This document shows, piece after piece, positions 1 through 8,513 of a DNA stretch of 64,000 nucleotides. The translations under genes were made by a program, and so were the position numbers. The stretch covers positions 1 through 64,000 of the forward strand of contig CAMVGT010000005.1 of assembly GCA_947167125.1 (NCBI GenBank). The letters are read 5' to 3'. Each line of letters starts with the position of its first letter. Within the stretch, counting starts at the first letter, position 1. The notes under the pieces were generated by a model. It saw nothing but the letters and a program-made list of their open reading frames with translations. It had not been told where the DNA came from and made no database searches. Source of the DNA: an uncultured Erysipelotrichaceae bacterium. GTDB lineage: Bacteria; Bacillota_I; Bacilli_A; Erysipelotrichales; Erysipelotrichaceae.

Positions 1-12
1 TGCCAGGTTATT

Positions 13-39
13 CCGGAAGACATTCTTCCGGTTTTTTTT
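13..39 (+). terminator. Rho-independent terminator
   Basis: An 8-bp perfect stem (CCGGAAGA / TCTTCCGG) with a 3-nt loop is followed by a run of eight T. It probably ends a gene lying left of the window. The reading frame of the SLH protein that follows stays open through it to the window edge, which suggests that the SLH gene is a 3' remnant or starts after this hairpin. Confidence 0.8.
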
Positions 40-113
40 ATCTCCCTTCAGCATGCGTTCCCGGATGTGTCAATACAATTCCTAAGGGAAAGTGGTTTGA
101 CAACGCTGGGAAC

Positions 114-1049
114 ATGATTCTCTCAGAAACAGAGCTTTACAGCAAATATCCGGCAAATGCGGCTTCCTGGGCAGGCAGCTGGACAAAGTATGGCATAACT
201 TTCAGTGATGCAGCTTATGAGATTCCGGCAGGAAGTACTGCCGACATTAGTGCCGCCGTTCATCTTGGCCCGGGTCAGTACAAATTCTCACTGAATTTCG
301 GAAATGATAACATTGCGGCGGGTGATATTGTCCAGCGGATCGGCCCGGCTTCTCATACGATGGGGCTCAAATGTCTGGTCAGCGGCAGAAAAGTCGGAGT
401 CACAACTCTGACAGCAACCGCCAAAGGACTTGATACCGGTTATGGCAGCACCGAGATCAGGGTGGTTTTCACTGATGTGCCTTACAAAGGTGTATATTAC
501 AGTGAACCTGTATACTGGGCTGTTGAACAGGAAATTACGAATGGCTGCAGCGACGCCGATGGCATCGCAAGAACTTTCAAACCTCAGAACACGTGTACAA
601 GAGAGGCAGTTGTGACTTTCCTATGGCGTATGGCAGGCAAACCGGAACCAGGCACCAAGAAGAGCCCGTTCAAAGATGTGCAGGATCCTGCAAAATATTA
701 TTACAAAGCTGTATTATGGGCAGCGTTAAAAGGAATCACAGGCGGATACAGAGATGGTACATTCAGACCGGACGCGACATGTCTGAGAGAGCATGTTGTC
801 ACCTTCATCTGGAGATATGCCGGAAAACCGGAATCGGCTTCCGGCAGGAATCCTTTCAATGATGTGAAATCCTCCGATTATTACTATAAGGCGGCGTTAT
901 GGGCGAACTCGAGGGGAATTGCGAAGGGCTATTCTTCCGGCGAACATGCCGGCGGATTCGGTCCGAGGCTTGACTGTCTGAGAGAACATGTTGTCACTTT
1001 CCTGAGAAGATATTATCTCAGCGTGCATGGCGCGCCTGCAGTCAATTGA
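114..1049 (+). CDS. SLH-domain surface protein, probably N-terminally truncated
   Basis: The product has an Ig-like (Big_2-type) stretch at about residues 60-120, then three SLH repeats (about 121-305) carrying the recurring pattern CxREAVVTFLWR / CLREHVVTFL. SLH triplets attach exported proteins to cell-wall polymers. No signal peptide follows the first ATG and no good ribosome-binding site precedes it. The frame is open upstream to the window edge, across a terminator hairpin, so this is either the 3' part of a larger gene or a remnant. The SLH triplet closely resembles the one ending the large hydrolase at 2838-6533, including the GEHAGGFGP and DCLREHVV elements of the third repeat. The SLH assignment is firm; the start and whether it is expressed are not. 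Confidence 0.7.
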   Translation: MILSETELYSKYPANAASWAGSWTKYGITFSDAAYEIPAGSTADISAAVHLGPGQYKFSLNFGNDNIAAGDIVQRIGPASHTMGLKCLVSGRKVGVTTLTATAKGLDTGYGSTEIRVVFTDVPYKGVYYSEPVYWAVEQEITNGCSDADGIARTFKPQNTCTREAVVTFLWRMAGKPEPGTKKSPFKDVQDPAKYYYKAVLWAALKGITGGYRDGTFRPDATCLREHVVTFIWRYAGKPESASGRNPFNDVKSSDYYYKAALWANSRGIAKGYSSGEHAGGFGPRLDCLREHVVTFLRRYYLSVHGAPAVN

Positions 1050-1062
1050 ACTGATTTCCCGG

Positions 1063-1088
1063 GGCCTCTTGCGAAAGAGGCCTTTTTT
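1063..1088 (+). terminator. Rho-independent terminator
   Basis: Stem GGCCTCTT / AAGAGGCC with loop GCGA and a following T6, just downstream of the SLH remnant. It ends rightward transcription before the convergent regulator genes. Confidence 0.85.
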
Positions 1089-1177
1089 CTGCGTCGTGTC
1101 CGTGCTTAACACCGCCTATATGGAATCATCATCCTTTCTGTCCGGCAGAATTCTTCCGTATCTGAAAAAGCGGCACA

Positions 1178-1948
1178 TCAGCGCCGCATTCCATATCGTT
1201 CATAATAATCATGTTTCATCATCTGCCAGAAGATCATTAGGAACCAGTTATACTTTTCGTCGTCTTTTGTCTGAGGCAGCCGGATTGTGAGCGCGTCTTT
1301 GAAGGAAGACGTGTCTGTACTTTCGGCTGTGATTACTGCCATGTTTCTGAATTGCTTCAATGCGTTTTCCCGCATCGGGTTCAGTCTGTACAGGGAACCG
1401 GATACAGTAGCCAGAATGACATAATCATCTTCATTGATTCCATCAAGATCGTTCAGGATCGAAGGAATCACCGGCTGGATCAAAACCGGTTTGTTCAGCA
1501 GGAACATATCCTCCTGGTAATTGACTGCCAGTGCGCCTGGATAAGCAGCGCCGAGTATATATACACGGGGTGATGAGTGAATACTGTCATTCATCCTCAC
1601 GACGCTTTCTTTCAGCATATCAGCGTCCATATCAGGATAAATCGTCAATGCTTTCTGAATCAGATCATTGAGGTCTGTATTTTCGAATCTTTCCGCCATC
1701 TGTTTTTCACGGATCCCGAGACTGTTTCCAATCTGGAAAAGGAAACCGGAATAATTGGAGTGGCCCAGCATTCTGATGAAGCGCTTGACTGTGGCCGGAG
1801 ATGTCAGACACGAGGAAGCTATGGCACTCATAGAAAGCGAACGCATTTCATGGATGTGTTCCAGAATGAACAGGGCGATTCTGTAATCCGTGTTTTTTTC
1901 AAATGAACCGTTAATGATAATACAAAGGATTGCGATCACTGAATTCAT
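1178..1948 (-). CDS. RpiR/MurR-like transcriptional regulator (second of a pair)
   Basis: The product has about 256 residues. Its N-terminal part resembles the RpiR helix-turn-helix (about residues 30-80, with TSPATVKRFIRMLG as the likely recognition region), and the C-terminal part resembles a shortened, degenerate SIS (sugar-phosphate-binding) domain. The ATG at 1948 overlaps the TGA of the preceding regulator as ATGA, with an AAAGGAT-type ribosome-binding site, so translational coupling is likely. A start ten codons upstream is possible but has poorer context. RpiR proteins normally sense phosphosugars; the divergence of the SIS part makes the ligand unpredictable. The pair is transcribed away from the large SLH hydrolase, a plausible target. 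Confidence 0.7.
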   Translation of the reverse strand: MNSVIAILCIIINGSFEKNTDYRIALFILEHIHEMRSLSMSAIASSCLTSPATVKRFIRMLGHSNYSGFLFQIGNSLGIREKQMAERFENTDLNDLIQKALTIYPDMDADMLKESVVRMNDSIHSSPRVYILGAAYPGALAVNYQEDMFLLNKPVLIQPVIPSILNDLDGINEDDYVILATVSGSLYRLNPMRENALKQFRNMAVITAESTDTSSFKDALTIRLPQTKDDEKYNWFLMIFWQMMKHDYYERYGMRR

Positions 1949-2685
1949 CGCGTACTCCACATCCTTTCCAAAATACATTGAGAAATCTGTTTCAGATAAA
2001 GAGATCTGTCTGCCGACTGCGGGACATCAATCACGGTGAATCCGTCATTTTCCGCAGATTTTCTGCCGATGAATACTTTTGTGCCGGCAAAAGATGACAG
2101 CTCACTGTACTGAATCACTTCTTCAAAAAGAGCCATCCTGATTTCCAGCATCTGCAGACTGTATCCTGTCTCAATAAAGAACAGAATATCGTCCGGCTCT
2201 GCGCTGCAAATCTTCTTTCTGATCTGGCTGATCGGCCAGTCATCCAGAATTAACGGCTGAATTCCAAGATGAATACAGGCGTGCATGAAATCTGAGAACA
2301 TCATGATTTCAGCAGCGGGTCCGTAAAAGAATATTCTCTTCGCCTTCATCACCGCAGCTGCAGTATTCCTGATTGACGCACGGGCAGAGCTGCTTAATAT
2401 GGTTAATGATGAAGTATCATTGATCTCCTTCTTCAGGGAAATGGTGTCTTCCTCATATTCTTTGCGCAGAGAGGCACAGAAACTTTTGAGTGTGGAAGCG
2501 CCGCAGGCACGCACAAACCGGTTGGTACTCGACTTGGAAATGAAGGTCTTCTTCTCAATTTCCGCAAGTGTCATCTTTTCATTAATAAAGGTGCTTCTGT
2601 CCAGAAAACAGGAAGCCAGAATATAGTCGGACGAATCCGGATCGGATTTGCTGAGAAGGCCGATCAGCCGGTCAATGATATACAT
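1945..2685 (-). CDS. RpiR/MurR-like transcriptional regulator (first of a pair)
   Basis: The product has 246 residues. An N-terminal helix-turn-helix of RpiR type (KTFISKSSTNRFVRACG, about residues 46-62) precedes a region with SIS-like features (KAKRIFFYGPAAE, about 114-126). A GGAG ribosome-binding site lies 7 nt before the ATG. It is the first gene of a two-gene leftward operon and is paralogous to the next gene at the architecture level. The upstream region shared with the SLH hydrolase holds a strong palindrome that could be its operator. The family call rests on fold pattern and HTH wording, not on close identity. Confidence 0.7.
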   Translation of the reverse strand: MYIIDRLIGLLSKSDPDSSDYILASCFLDRSTFINEKMTLAEIEKKTFISKSSTNRFVRACGASTLKSFCASLRKEYEEDTISLKKEINDTSSLTILSSSARASIRNTAAAVMKAKRIFFYGPAAEIMMFSDFMHACIHLGIQPLILDDWPISQIRKKICSAEPDDILFFIETGYSLQMLEIRMALFEEVIQYSELSSFAGTKVFIGRKSAENDGFTVIDVPQSADRSLYLKQISQCILERMWSTR

Positions 2686-2710
2686 GTATTACTCCATCTC
2701 AATTGTATTA

Positions 2711-2735
2711 TTTTTTGCCGGATTTTGGCAAAAAA
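2711..2735. promoter_or_regulatory. Palindromic operator candidate between divergent genes
   Basis: A perfect 9-bp inverted repeat (TTTTTTGCC / GGCAAAAAA) with a 7-nt spacer lies between the RpiR-like pair and the SLH hydrolase. A further half-site (TTTTGCCAA) follows at about 2751-2759. The position and symmetry suit binding by a dimeric regulator, possibly the adjacent RpiR proteins. A hairpin role in RNA cannot be excluded. Confidence 0.5.
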
Positions 2736-2837
2736 ATACTTCATTTTTACTTTTGCCAATATTGAGCGAAAGGAATGAACCGTTCATTGAATGCGCTTAC
2801 ACCTGAATTTACTGTTAAATCAGGAGGAATGAACAAT

Positions 2838-5800
2838 ATGAAACTGTTCAGAAGAATAGCACTCAGCTTTCTGTCCGCAGCCATGACTGCTTCCCTCGGG
2901 ATGACAGCAGTCAGAGCTGAAGAAAACGCTGTCACCGTCACCGGTGACGAGGCGATGGAACTCGCTGAAGTTCCTGCCGCAGTCAAAGACATCATCAAAG
3001 TTGAAGACACCACAGTCACAATCGATGGTGCAGACGCATGGACAGATCTCAACGTCGGAACACCCGGCAATCTTGAACTGGCCGACAATAATTACGTCAC
3101 CGGCTGGTCCTACTATTACATGATGGAACTGACTTCCTGGGTCAAGCAGCTTGAAAAGGCTCTGGAAGGCACAGAAGTCACAGCCATCCATTACAACGGC
3201 ACAGACACAGTCATCAGCAAAACATATCTTGACGATCTGAATGAACTGCTCGACAAGCTCAACAGCTTCGACAGATCCCTGAAGATCAGATATGACTTCG
3301 AAAAGACCACCAGCAATTACATCGCAGAAAACGGCAGTGCTCAGCTGAAGTTCCATGTGCAGACAAACGGCTACTGGGGCTATGACCTGGCAGGTGATTC
3401 CATCATTGACAAAGTCACCGGCGAACCCGGCGGCTACATGGAAAACCAGCAGCTCAACAACAAATATGCAAACTTCTTCGTCGTTGACATGACTGAAAAG
3501 TTTGAAAACATGTATATTCTCAACGACACAGATCTTCAGAATCCTGTTCTCTACATGGATGAGAAGGAAGCGTTCCTTGTCGACGTGGATTTCCGCGGCG
3601 GCGAAACATTCCATCAGCTGATTAAGGATATGGTCGGTGACAGAGATCTGTATATCTATATCACCCATGCCCATGGCGATCATTACAACAACCTCGAATT
3701 CTTTGAAGCTGAAGACATGAAGGGCCTCTACTTCGGCAAGAACGAAGCTCTGCCGAGAGCTGAATGGTTCGCTAAGTTCAATGACCTTGTCATTCCGTTT
3801 GAAGACGGCATGAAGATTGAACGCGCCGGCAAGGAATTCGAAGTCATCGAAATGAACAACCACACAAGCGGCGGCTCCCAGCTGCTCGATATCACTGACA
3901 GAATCCTGCTGTCCGGCGATACCCTCGGTGCCCAGACCTTCAAGGGCGGCACAACTGTCGGCCTTTCCGCTGTGGACAACTGGATTGCCCAGTTTGATCA
4001 TTCCATCGAAGTTCTGAAGCTCGGCACGGATGAAAGAAGATGCGATTACATCATCGGCGGCCACACCGCTTATCTCAATACATGGGAATTTGAGATGTGG
4101 GTCTACCAGGCACTCCTGGCAGCACAGGAGAAGGGACCTTCCGCCACCACACTCAACCCGATCGGCCAGAACACCATCGTCGTCAGAGACGGCAAAGTGC
4201 TCAGCGCTGAAGAAAACCTTGCCTGCTTCCTGAACGGCACCCCGGTACCGGCCATCTCCGATGAGGAAGTCATGCATACAGCTTCCATCAATGTCCGCAA
4301 TGATTCCATCGTCACAAAGGATGAGAAGTATCCGAATGTCTATCACTACACAACAAAGAGAGTGACAGACGAATACTCCGAAAACTTCTACAACGCAGCC
4401 TATATCATCTACGCTGACGGCGCTCTCAATGAAGCCAAAGCTTCCAAGCTGCTCAAGGATCTCGGCGCTGACGCCAACATGGACAAGTACGGCTGGAACG
4501 CCCTTGTTGTCGCTCCGCTCGGTGAAGAATACACAGAAGACGATCTCAAACTCTACACGGACGCCCTCATTGACATGAGCGGTTCCATGTTCGGTCTCAA
4601 GATTGTCGGTGTCGGCAAAGGCGCGGACTTCGTCAACGAATACATCACAAAGAAAGATTTCGCTGTCTCCGGCTATCTGACCATTGACGCAGAGAATGAA
4701 GGCGAATACGGCGATATTCCTGCCTATGTCACAGCAACAGAGAAAGAAACCCTGGCTGAAGCGTTCGCGAACGGCTGGAAGGAAGCTCTCTCCAAAACCA
4801 TGAAGCTCGGCAATATCGGCGCCACATTCTACACACAGCCCGCTTCAAAAGAAAGACCTTACGAATTCGTTCCGTGGACCGAAAGCGAAGTCCTCGGCTT
4901 TACAAGAAATGTCGTCAAGGAAGACCTCGACGGCGACGGCGCTGACAGCCTGTGGTATGAATACATCCCTGCCACCGCTTCCAAAGAAGAAGGCAGCGCT
5001 CCGATGGTTCTCTTACTCCATGGCAACACCAATGATCCGAGAACACAGTTTGAAACCAGCGGCTGGGCACAGCTTGCGGCAAAAGAAGGCATTATCCTGA
5101 TTGAACCTGAATGGCAGGGCACAAGCTGGGGCGCCGATCCGATGACAGAGAACGACTCCACCACAAGGGAAAACGACATCATCACAATGCTTGAGAAGGT
5201 CTTCGAAAAGTATCCTCAGATTGATCAGAGCAGAGTCTATGTCGAAGGTCTCTCCAGAGGCTCCCTCAATACAATGGATCTTCTTCTGACTCATCCGGAA
5301 ATCTTTGCGGGCGGCGGATCTCATTCCGGTGCGGTGATCGGTGATCTGATGAGTGCAGATGATTTCACAGACATCATCAAAGAAGAAAAAGATCAGTATG
5401 ATATGCCTTGGTTCTTCATCGCCGGAACGCAGGATGGATTTGTACCTGTTTCTGAAAAAGGCGCTGAAAAGAGCGGCGTACTGCAGGCACTGAATCTCTT
5501 TGAAGAACTCAATGAAATGGGTCATACAGAGTATGCGGATCTTGATGAAAGCAAAGTTGAATGGTTCGGCTTCACACAGATGAAAGACTTCGGTGAAGTT
5601 GAGAATTCCGGAAGCCTGACCGTAAAGGGCGGCACAATCAGAAACGACGCAGATATTCCGATGCTTTCCTTCAATGCGATTGAAAACTGGGGACACTGGA
5701 ACTATCCGGCTTCCGCGGAACTGATGTGGAACTTCCTGAAGCATTATTCAAGAGACACTGAAACCGGAGCTCTGAACTATGACGGTCTGACAATCAGCAG

Positions 5801-6533
5801 AACTGAAGCTGAGATCCCGACCAGAACGACACTGAAGCTGAGCGCTACAAAACCTGTCACATGGACATCCTCCGATGAATCCATCGCAGCAGTCGATGAA
5901 AACGGTCTTGTCACAGCACTGAGATATGGTAAAGTCACAATCACAGCGACAGCCGAAGACGGTGAAACAGCCACATGCGAAGTCCAGACAAGATACTATG
6001 ACGTCAATGATGACAGTAAGTATTACTGGACACCTGTCTACTGGGCAGCTGACAATGCAATCACAAAGGGATATGACAATGTCTTCTTCGGTCCTGAAAG
6101 AAACTGCACCAGAGAAGCAGTCGTCACATTCCTGTGGAGACTTGCCGGCAAGCCGGAACCGCAGACAACAACAAATCCGTTCAGCGATGTATCTGCCAAT
6201 AAGTACTACTACAAGGCAGTGCTGTGGGCAGCAGAGAACGGAATCACAAAGGGATATAAGGACGGCACATTCAGACCGGATGAAACATGCTTAAGAGAAC
6301 ATGTAGTCACATTCCTCTACCGTTTCGCAGGTTCACCGGATGTGAAAACAACAGTCAACCCGTTCAACGATGTGAAGCGCAGCGATTACTACTACAGAGC
6401 ATCTGTATGGGCTAATCAGGAAGGCATCGCAAAGGGCTATTCCGAAGGCGAACATGCCGGCGGATTCGGACCGAAGCTTGACTGCTTAAGAGAACACGTC
6501 GTTACATTCCTTTACCGATTCGATACAAAATAA
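2838..6533 (+). CDS. Secreted SLH-anchored fusion of a metallo-hydrolase and an alpha/beta-hydrolase
   Basis: An AGGAGG site 10 nt upstream selects the ATG at 2838, giving 1231 residues with a signal peptide (cleavage probably after VRA, near residue 28). Domains in order: a metallo-beta-lactamase fold with HAHGDH at residues 277-282, a later NHTSGGS, LSGDT and GGHT; a middle region of unclear fold; an alpha/beta-hydrolase with LLHGN, nucleophile elbow GLSRGS (Ser ~806), Asp ~866 in GTQDGF and His ~953 in NWGHW; one Big_2-like Ig domain (about 984-1050); and three SLH repeats (about 1055-1231). Both catalytic sets look intact. The protein should be displayed on the cell wall and act on external substrates, perhaps esters or sulfated/phosphorylated compounds, but no substrate can be read from sequence. 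It lies next to divergent RpiR-like regulators. Confidence 0.85.
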   Translation: MKLFRRIALSFLSAAMTASLGMTAVRAEENAVTVTGDEAMELAEVPAAVKDIIKVEDTTVTIDGADAWTDLNVGTPGNLELADNNYVTGWSYYYMMELTSWVKQLEKALEGTEVTAIHYNGTDTVISKTYLDDLNELLDKLNSFDRSLKIRYDFEKTTSNYIAENGSAQLKFHVQTNGYWGYDLAGDSIIDKVTGEPGGYMENQQLNNKYANFFVVDMTEKFENMYILNDTDLQNPVLYMDEKEAFLVDVDFRGGETFHQLIKDMVGDRDLYIYITHAHGDHYNNLEFFEAEDMKGLYFGKNEALPRAEWFAKFNDLVIPFEDGMKIERAGKEFEVIEMNNHTSGGSQLLDITDRILLSGDTLGAQTFKGGTTVGLSAVDNWIAQFDHSIEVLKLGTDERRCDYIIGGHTAYLNTWEFEMWVYQALLAAQEKGPSATTLNPIGQNTIVVRDGKVLSAEENLACFLNGTPVPAISDEEVMHTASINVRNDSIVTKDEKYPNVYHYTTKRVTDEYSENFYNAAYIIYADGALNEAKASKLLKDLGADANMDKYGWNALVVAPLGEEYTEDDLKLYTDALIDMSGSMFGLKIVGVGKGADFVNEYITKKDFAVSGYLTIDAENEGEYGDIPAYVTATEKETLAEAFANGWKEALSKTMKLGNIGATFYTQPASKERPYEFVPWTESEVLGFTRNVVKEDLDGDGADSLWYEYIPATASKEEGSAPMVLLLHGNTNDPRTQFETSGWAQLAAKEGIILIEPEWQGTSWGADPMTENDSTTRENDIITMLEKVFEKYPQIDQSRVYVEGLSRGSLNTMDLLLTHPEIFAGGGSHSGAVIGDLMSADDFTDIIKEEKDQYDMPWFFIAGTQDGFVPVSEKGAEKSGVLQALNLFEELNEMGHTEYADLDESKVEWFGFTQMKDFGEVENSGSLTVKGGTIRNDADIPMLSFNAIENWGHWNYPASAELMWNFLKHYSRDTETGALNYDGLTISRTEAEIPTRTTLKLSATKPVTWTSSDESIAAVDENGLVTALRYGKVTITATAEDGETATCEVQTRYYDVNDDSKYYWTPVYWAADNAITKGYDNVFFGPERNCTREAVVTFLWRLAGKPEPQTTTNPFSDVSANKYYYKAVLWAAENGITKGYKDGTFRPDETCLREHVVTFLYRFAGSPDVKTTVNPFNDVKRSDYYYRASVWANQEGIAKGYSEGEHAGGFGPKLDCLREHVVTFLYRFDTK

Positions 6534-6567
6534 GGAAACTGACGGTATCTTTCGATTCCAATATGAA

Positions 6568-6600
6568 GCAGTGTATGCATAACGTATGCACTGCTTTTTT
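6568..6600 (+). terminator. Rho-independent terminator
   Basis: AGCAGTG pairs with CACTGCT, extended by wobble and A-U pairs through the ATGC region, and is followed by T6. It ends the SLH hydrolase transcript. Confidence 0.8.
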
Positions 6601-6637
6601 GCGTTTCAAATCGCCCTGCAGATATTTACTTTATTCT

Positions 6638-6657
6638 GAAAATGTTTTAGCATTTTC
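6638..6657. promoter_or_regulatory. Operator-like palindrome upstream of phosphofructokinase
   Basis: A perfect inverted repeat GAAAATG / CATTTTC with a 6-nt spacer lies 25 nt before the start codon, between the preceding terminator and the ribosome-binding site. It could be a repressor site or a leader hairpin. Confidence 0.4.
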
Positions 6658-6681
6658 TTACAGGTAAAGGAGATATAACTA

Positions 6682-8343
6682 ATGAATATTTCACCTCTTC
6701 AGAAGGAAAGACTTCAGTATGAGCCGAAGCTTCCCGGAATGCTGAGACACGGCATTTCCGCGATCTGCGTCAAGGAAGGCGAAGAAACACAGAGTGTTGC
6801 CAACCAGGATCAGATCAAGGCTCTTTTCCCGAACACTTACGGTAAAAAAGAAATCACATTTGAAAAAGGCGAGAACACATCCGCTGCTAAGAAGCAGGTT
6901 GTAGGTGTTATTCTTTCCGGCGGTCAGGCACCTGGCGGACACAACGTTGTTACAGGTCTCTATGATGCTTTAAAGGCAACAAATCCTGACAATGTACTCT
7001 ATGGTTTCAAGAACGGTCCGAGCGGACTCCTCGATGATGACTATATCGAATTCACAGATGAATACATCGATCAGTTCAGAAACACCGGCGGATTCGACAT
7101 CATCGGTTCCGGTCGTACAAAGCTCGAAACAGAAGAGCAGTTCGCAGTTGCGGCTGAAGTAGCTAAGAAGCATGGCATTACAGCGATCGTTATCATCGGC
7201 GGCGATGACTCCAACACAAACGCTGCAGTTCTGGCTGAATATTTCGCAGCTCATGAAACAGGCGTTCAGGTAATCGGATGCCCGAAGACAATCGACGGCG
7301 ACCTCAAGAACGAAGACATCGAATGCTCCTTCGGTTTTGACACAGCTACAAAGACATACAGCGAAGTCATCGGCAATATCGAAAGAGACGCAAACTCCGC
7401 TAAGAAGTACTGGCACTTCATCAAGGTTATGGGCCGTTCCGCTTCCCACGTTGCACTCGAGTGCGCACTGGAAACACAGCCGAATATCTGCCTGATTTCC
7501 GAAGAAGTTGAAGCCAAGAAGATGTCCCTGAGCGAAATCGCTGACTACATCGCTGACTCCGTATGCAAGAGAGCCGCAAACGGCATGAACTTCGGTGTTG
7601 CGATTATTCCGGAAGGCGTTGTCGAATTCGTTCCTGAATTCAAGACACTGATCGCTGAAATCAACGAACTCCTCGCCGGCGCAAAGGCTGATGAATTCAA
7701 CGCTCTGCCTACATGGGAAGACAAGTATGCATTCATCGAAAAGGGTCTGACTCCTGAATCCATGGCAGTCTTCGCAATTCTGCCGCAGACAATTCAGCAG
7801 CAGCTCTTCCTTGAAAGAGATCCTCACGGAAACGTTCAGGTTTCCCTGATTGAATCCGAAAAGCTCTTCTCCGCTCTTGTAAAGGCTAAGCTGGATGAAA
7901 GAAAAGCAGCAGGCACATACAACGGCAAGTTCAGCCCGCTCCATCATTTCTTCGGATATGAAGGAAGATGCGCATTCCCGTCCAACTTCGACGCTGACTA
8001 CTGCTATTCCCTCGGCTACAACGCATTCATGCTGATTCAGTACGGATACAACGGATATCTGTCCAAGATCTCCAACCTGTCCAAGCCTGCTGATGAATGG
8101 GTTGCCGGCGGTATGCCGATCACCAAGATGATGAACATGGAAAGAAGACACGGCGAAGACAAGCCTGTTATCAGAAAGGCTCTTGTCGAACTCGATGGAA
8201 AGCCGTTCAAGTACTTCGAAGCACACAGAGAAGCTTGGGCTGTTGAAACAGCTTATACATATCCTGGTGCAATTCAGTACTACGGACCGTCTTCTGTCTG
8301 TGACATCACAACCAGAACACTCGCTCTGGAAAAAGGCGAATAA
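6682..8343 (+). CDS. pfp: Diphosphate-dependent 6-phosphofructokinase, long form
   Basis: PPi:fructose-6-phosphate 1-phosphotransferase, cytoplasmic, acting in glycolysis and reversibly in gluconeogenesis. The 553-residue length matches the long PFP type rather than the ~320-residue ATP enzyme. The phosphoryl-donor site reads GGDDSNT and the catalytic loop PKTIDGD. The Asp and Lys at the positions that are Gly in ATP-dependent enzymes are the known PPi signature. GGQAPGGHN near residue 80 forms the N-terminal phosphate loop. An AAAGGAG site precedes the ATG. It is a single-gene transcript bounded by terminators. A second, shorter PPi-type enzyme lies at 24715-25950. Confidence 0.93.
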   Translation: MNISPLQKERLQYEPKLPGMLRHGISAICVKEGEETQSVANQDQIKALFPNTYGKKEITFEKGENTSAAKKQVVGVILSGGQAPGGHNVVTGLYDALKATNPDNVLYGFKNGPSGLLDDDYIEFTDEYIDQFRNTGGFDIIGSGRTKLETEEQFAVAAEVAKKHGITAIVIIGGDDSNTNAAVLAEYFAAHETGVQVIGCPKTIDGDLKNEDIECSFGFDTATKTYSEVIGNIERDANSAKKYWHFIKVMGRSASHVALECALETQPNICLISEEVEAKKMSLSEIADYIADSVCKRAANGMNFGVAIIPEGVVEFVPEFKTLIAEINELLAGAKADEFNALPTWEDKYAFIEKGLTPESMAVFAILPQTIQQQLFLERDPHGNVQVSLIESEKLFSALVKAKLDERKAAGTYNGKFSPLHHFFGYEGRCAFPSNFDADYCYSLGYNAFMLIQYGYNGYLSKISNLSKPADEWVAGGMPITKMMNMERRHGEDKPVIRKALVELDGKPFKYFEAHREAWAVETAYTYPGAIQYYGPSSVCDITTRTLALEKGE

Positions 8344-8356
8344 GAGAATCTTCTGA

Positions 8357-8384
8357 AACCGGGATGCACTCCCGGTTTTTCTTT
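8357..8384 (+). terminator. Rho-independent terminator
   Basis: Stem AACCGGGA / TCCCGGTT with a 5-nt loop followed by a T-rich tract, 14 nt after the phosphofructokinase stop. Confidence 0.85.
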
Positions 8385-8513
8385 TTGCAGGGCGGCATGA
8401 TTCACACGGTATGACGGAATAATCCTCTTTTATTGATGAAATCGAAAACTTTCTATGGCATAATATAGATGCATCGCAGGATATCTTTTCGTATGCTGCG
8501 AAAGAGGTGATTT

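Noticed and set aside
2820-4346. Long minus-strand open frame opposite the SLH hydrolase
   Set aside because: It is antisense to a strongly supported gene; long shadow frames like this also occur opposite ileS, GH1 and the Opp genes because of codon composition.
8433-8446. FNR/CRP-like TTGATGAAATCGAA upstream of nrfA
   Set aside because: The spacing between half-sites is 3 rather than 4 and the second half is imperfect; not convincing.
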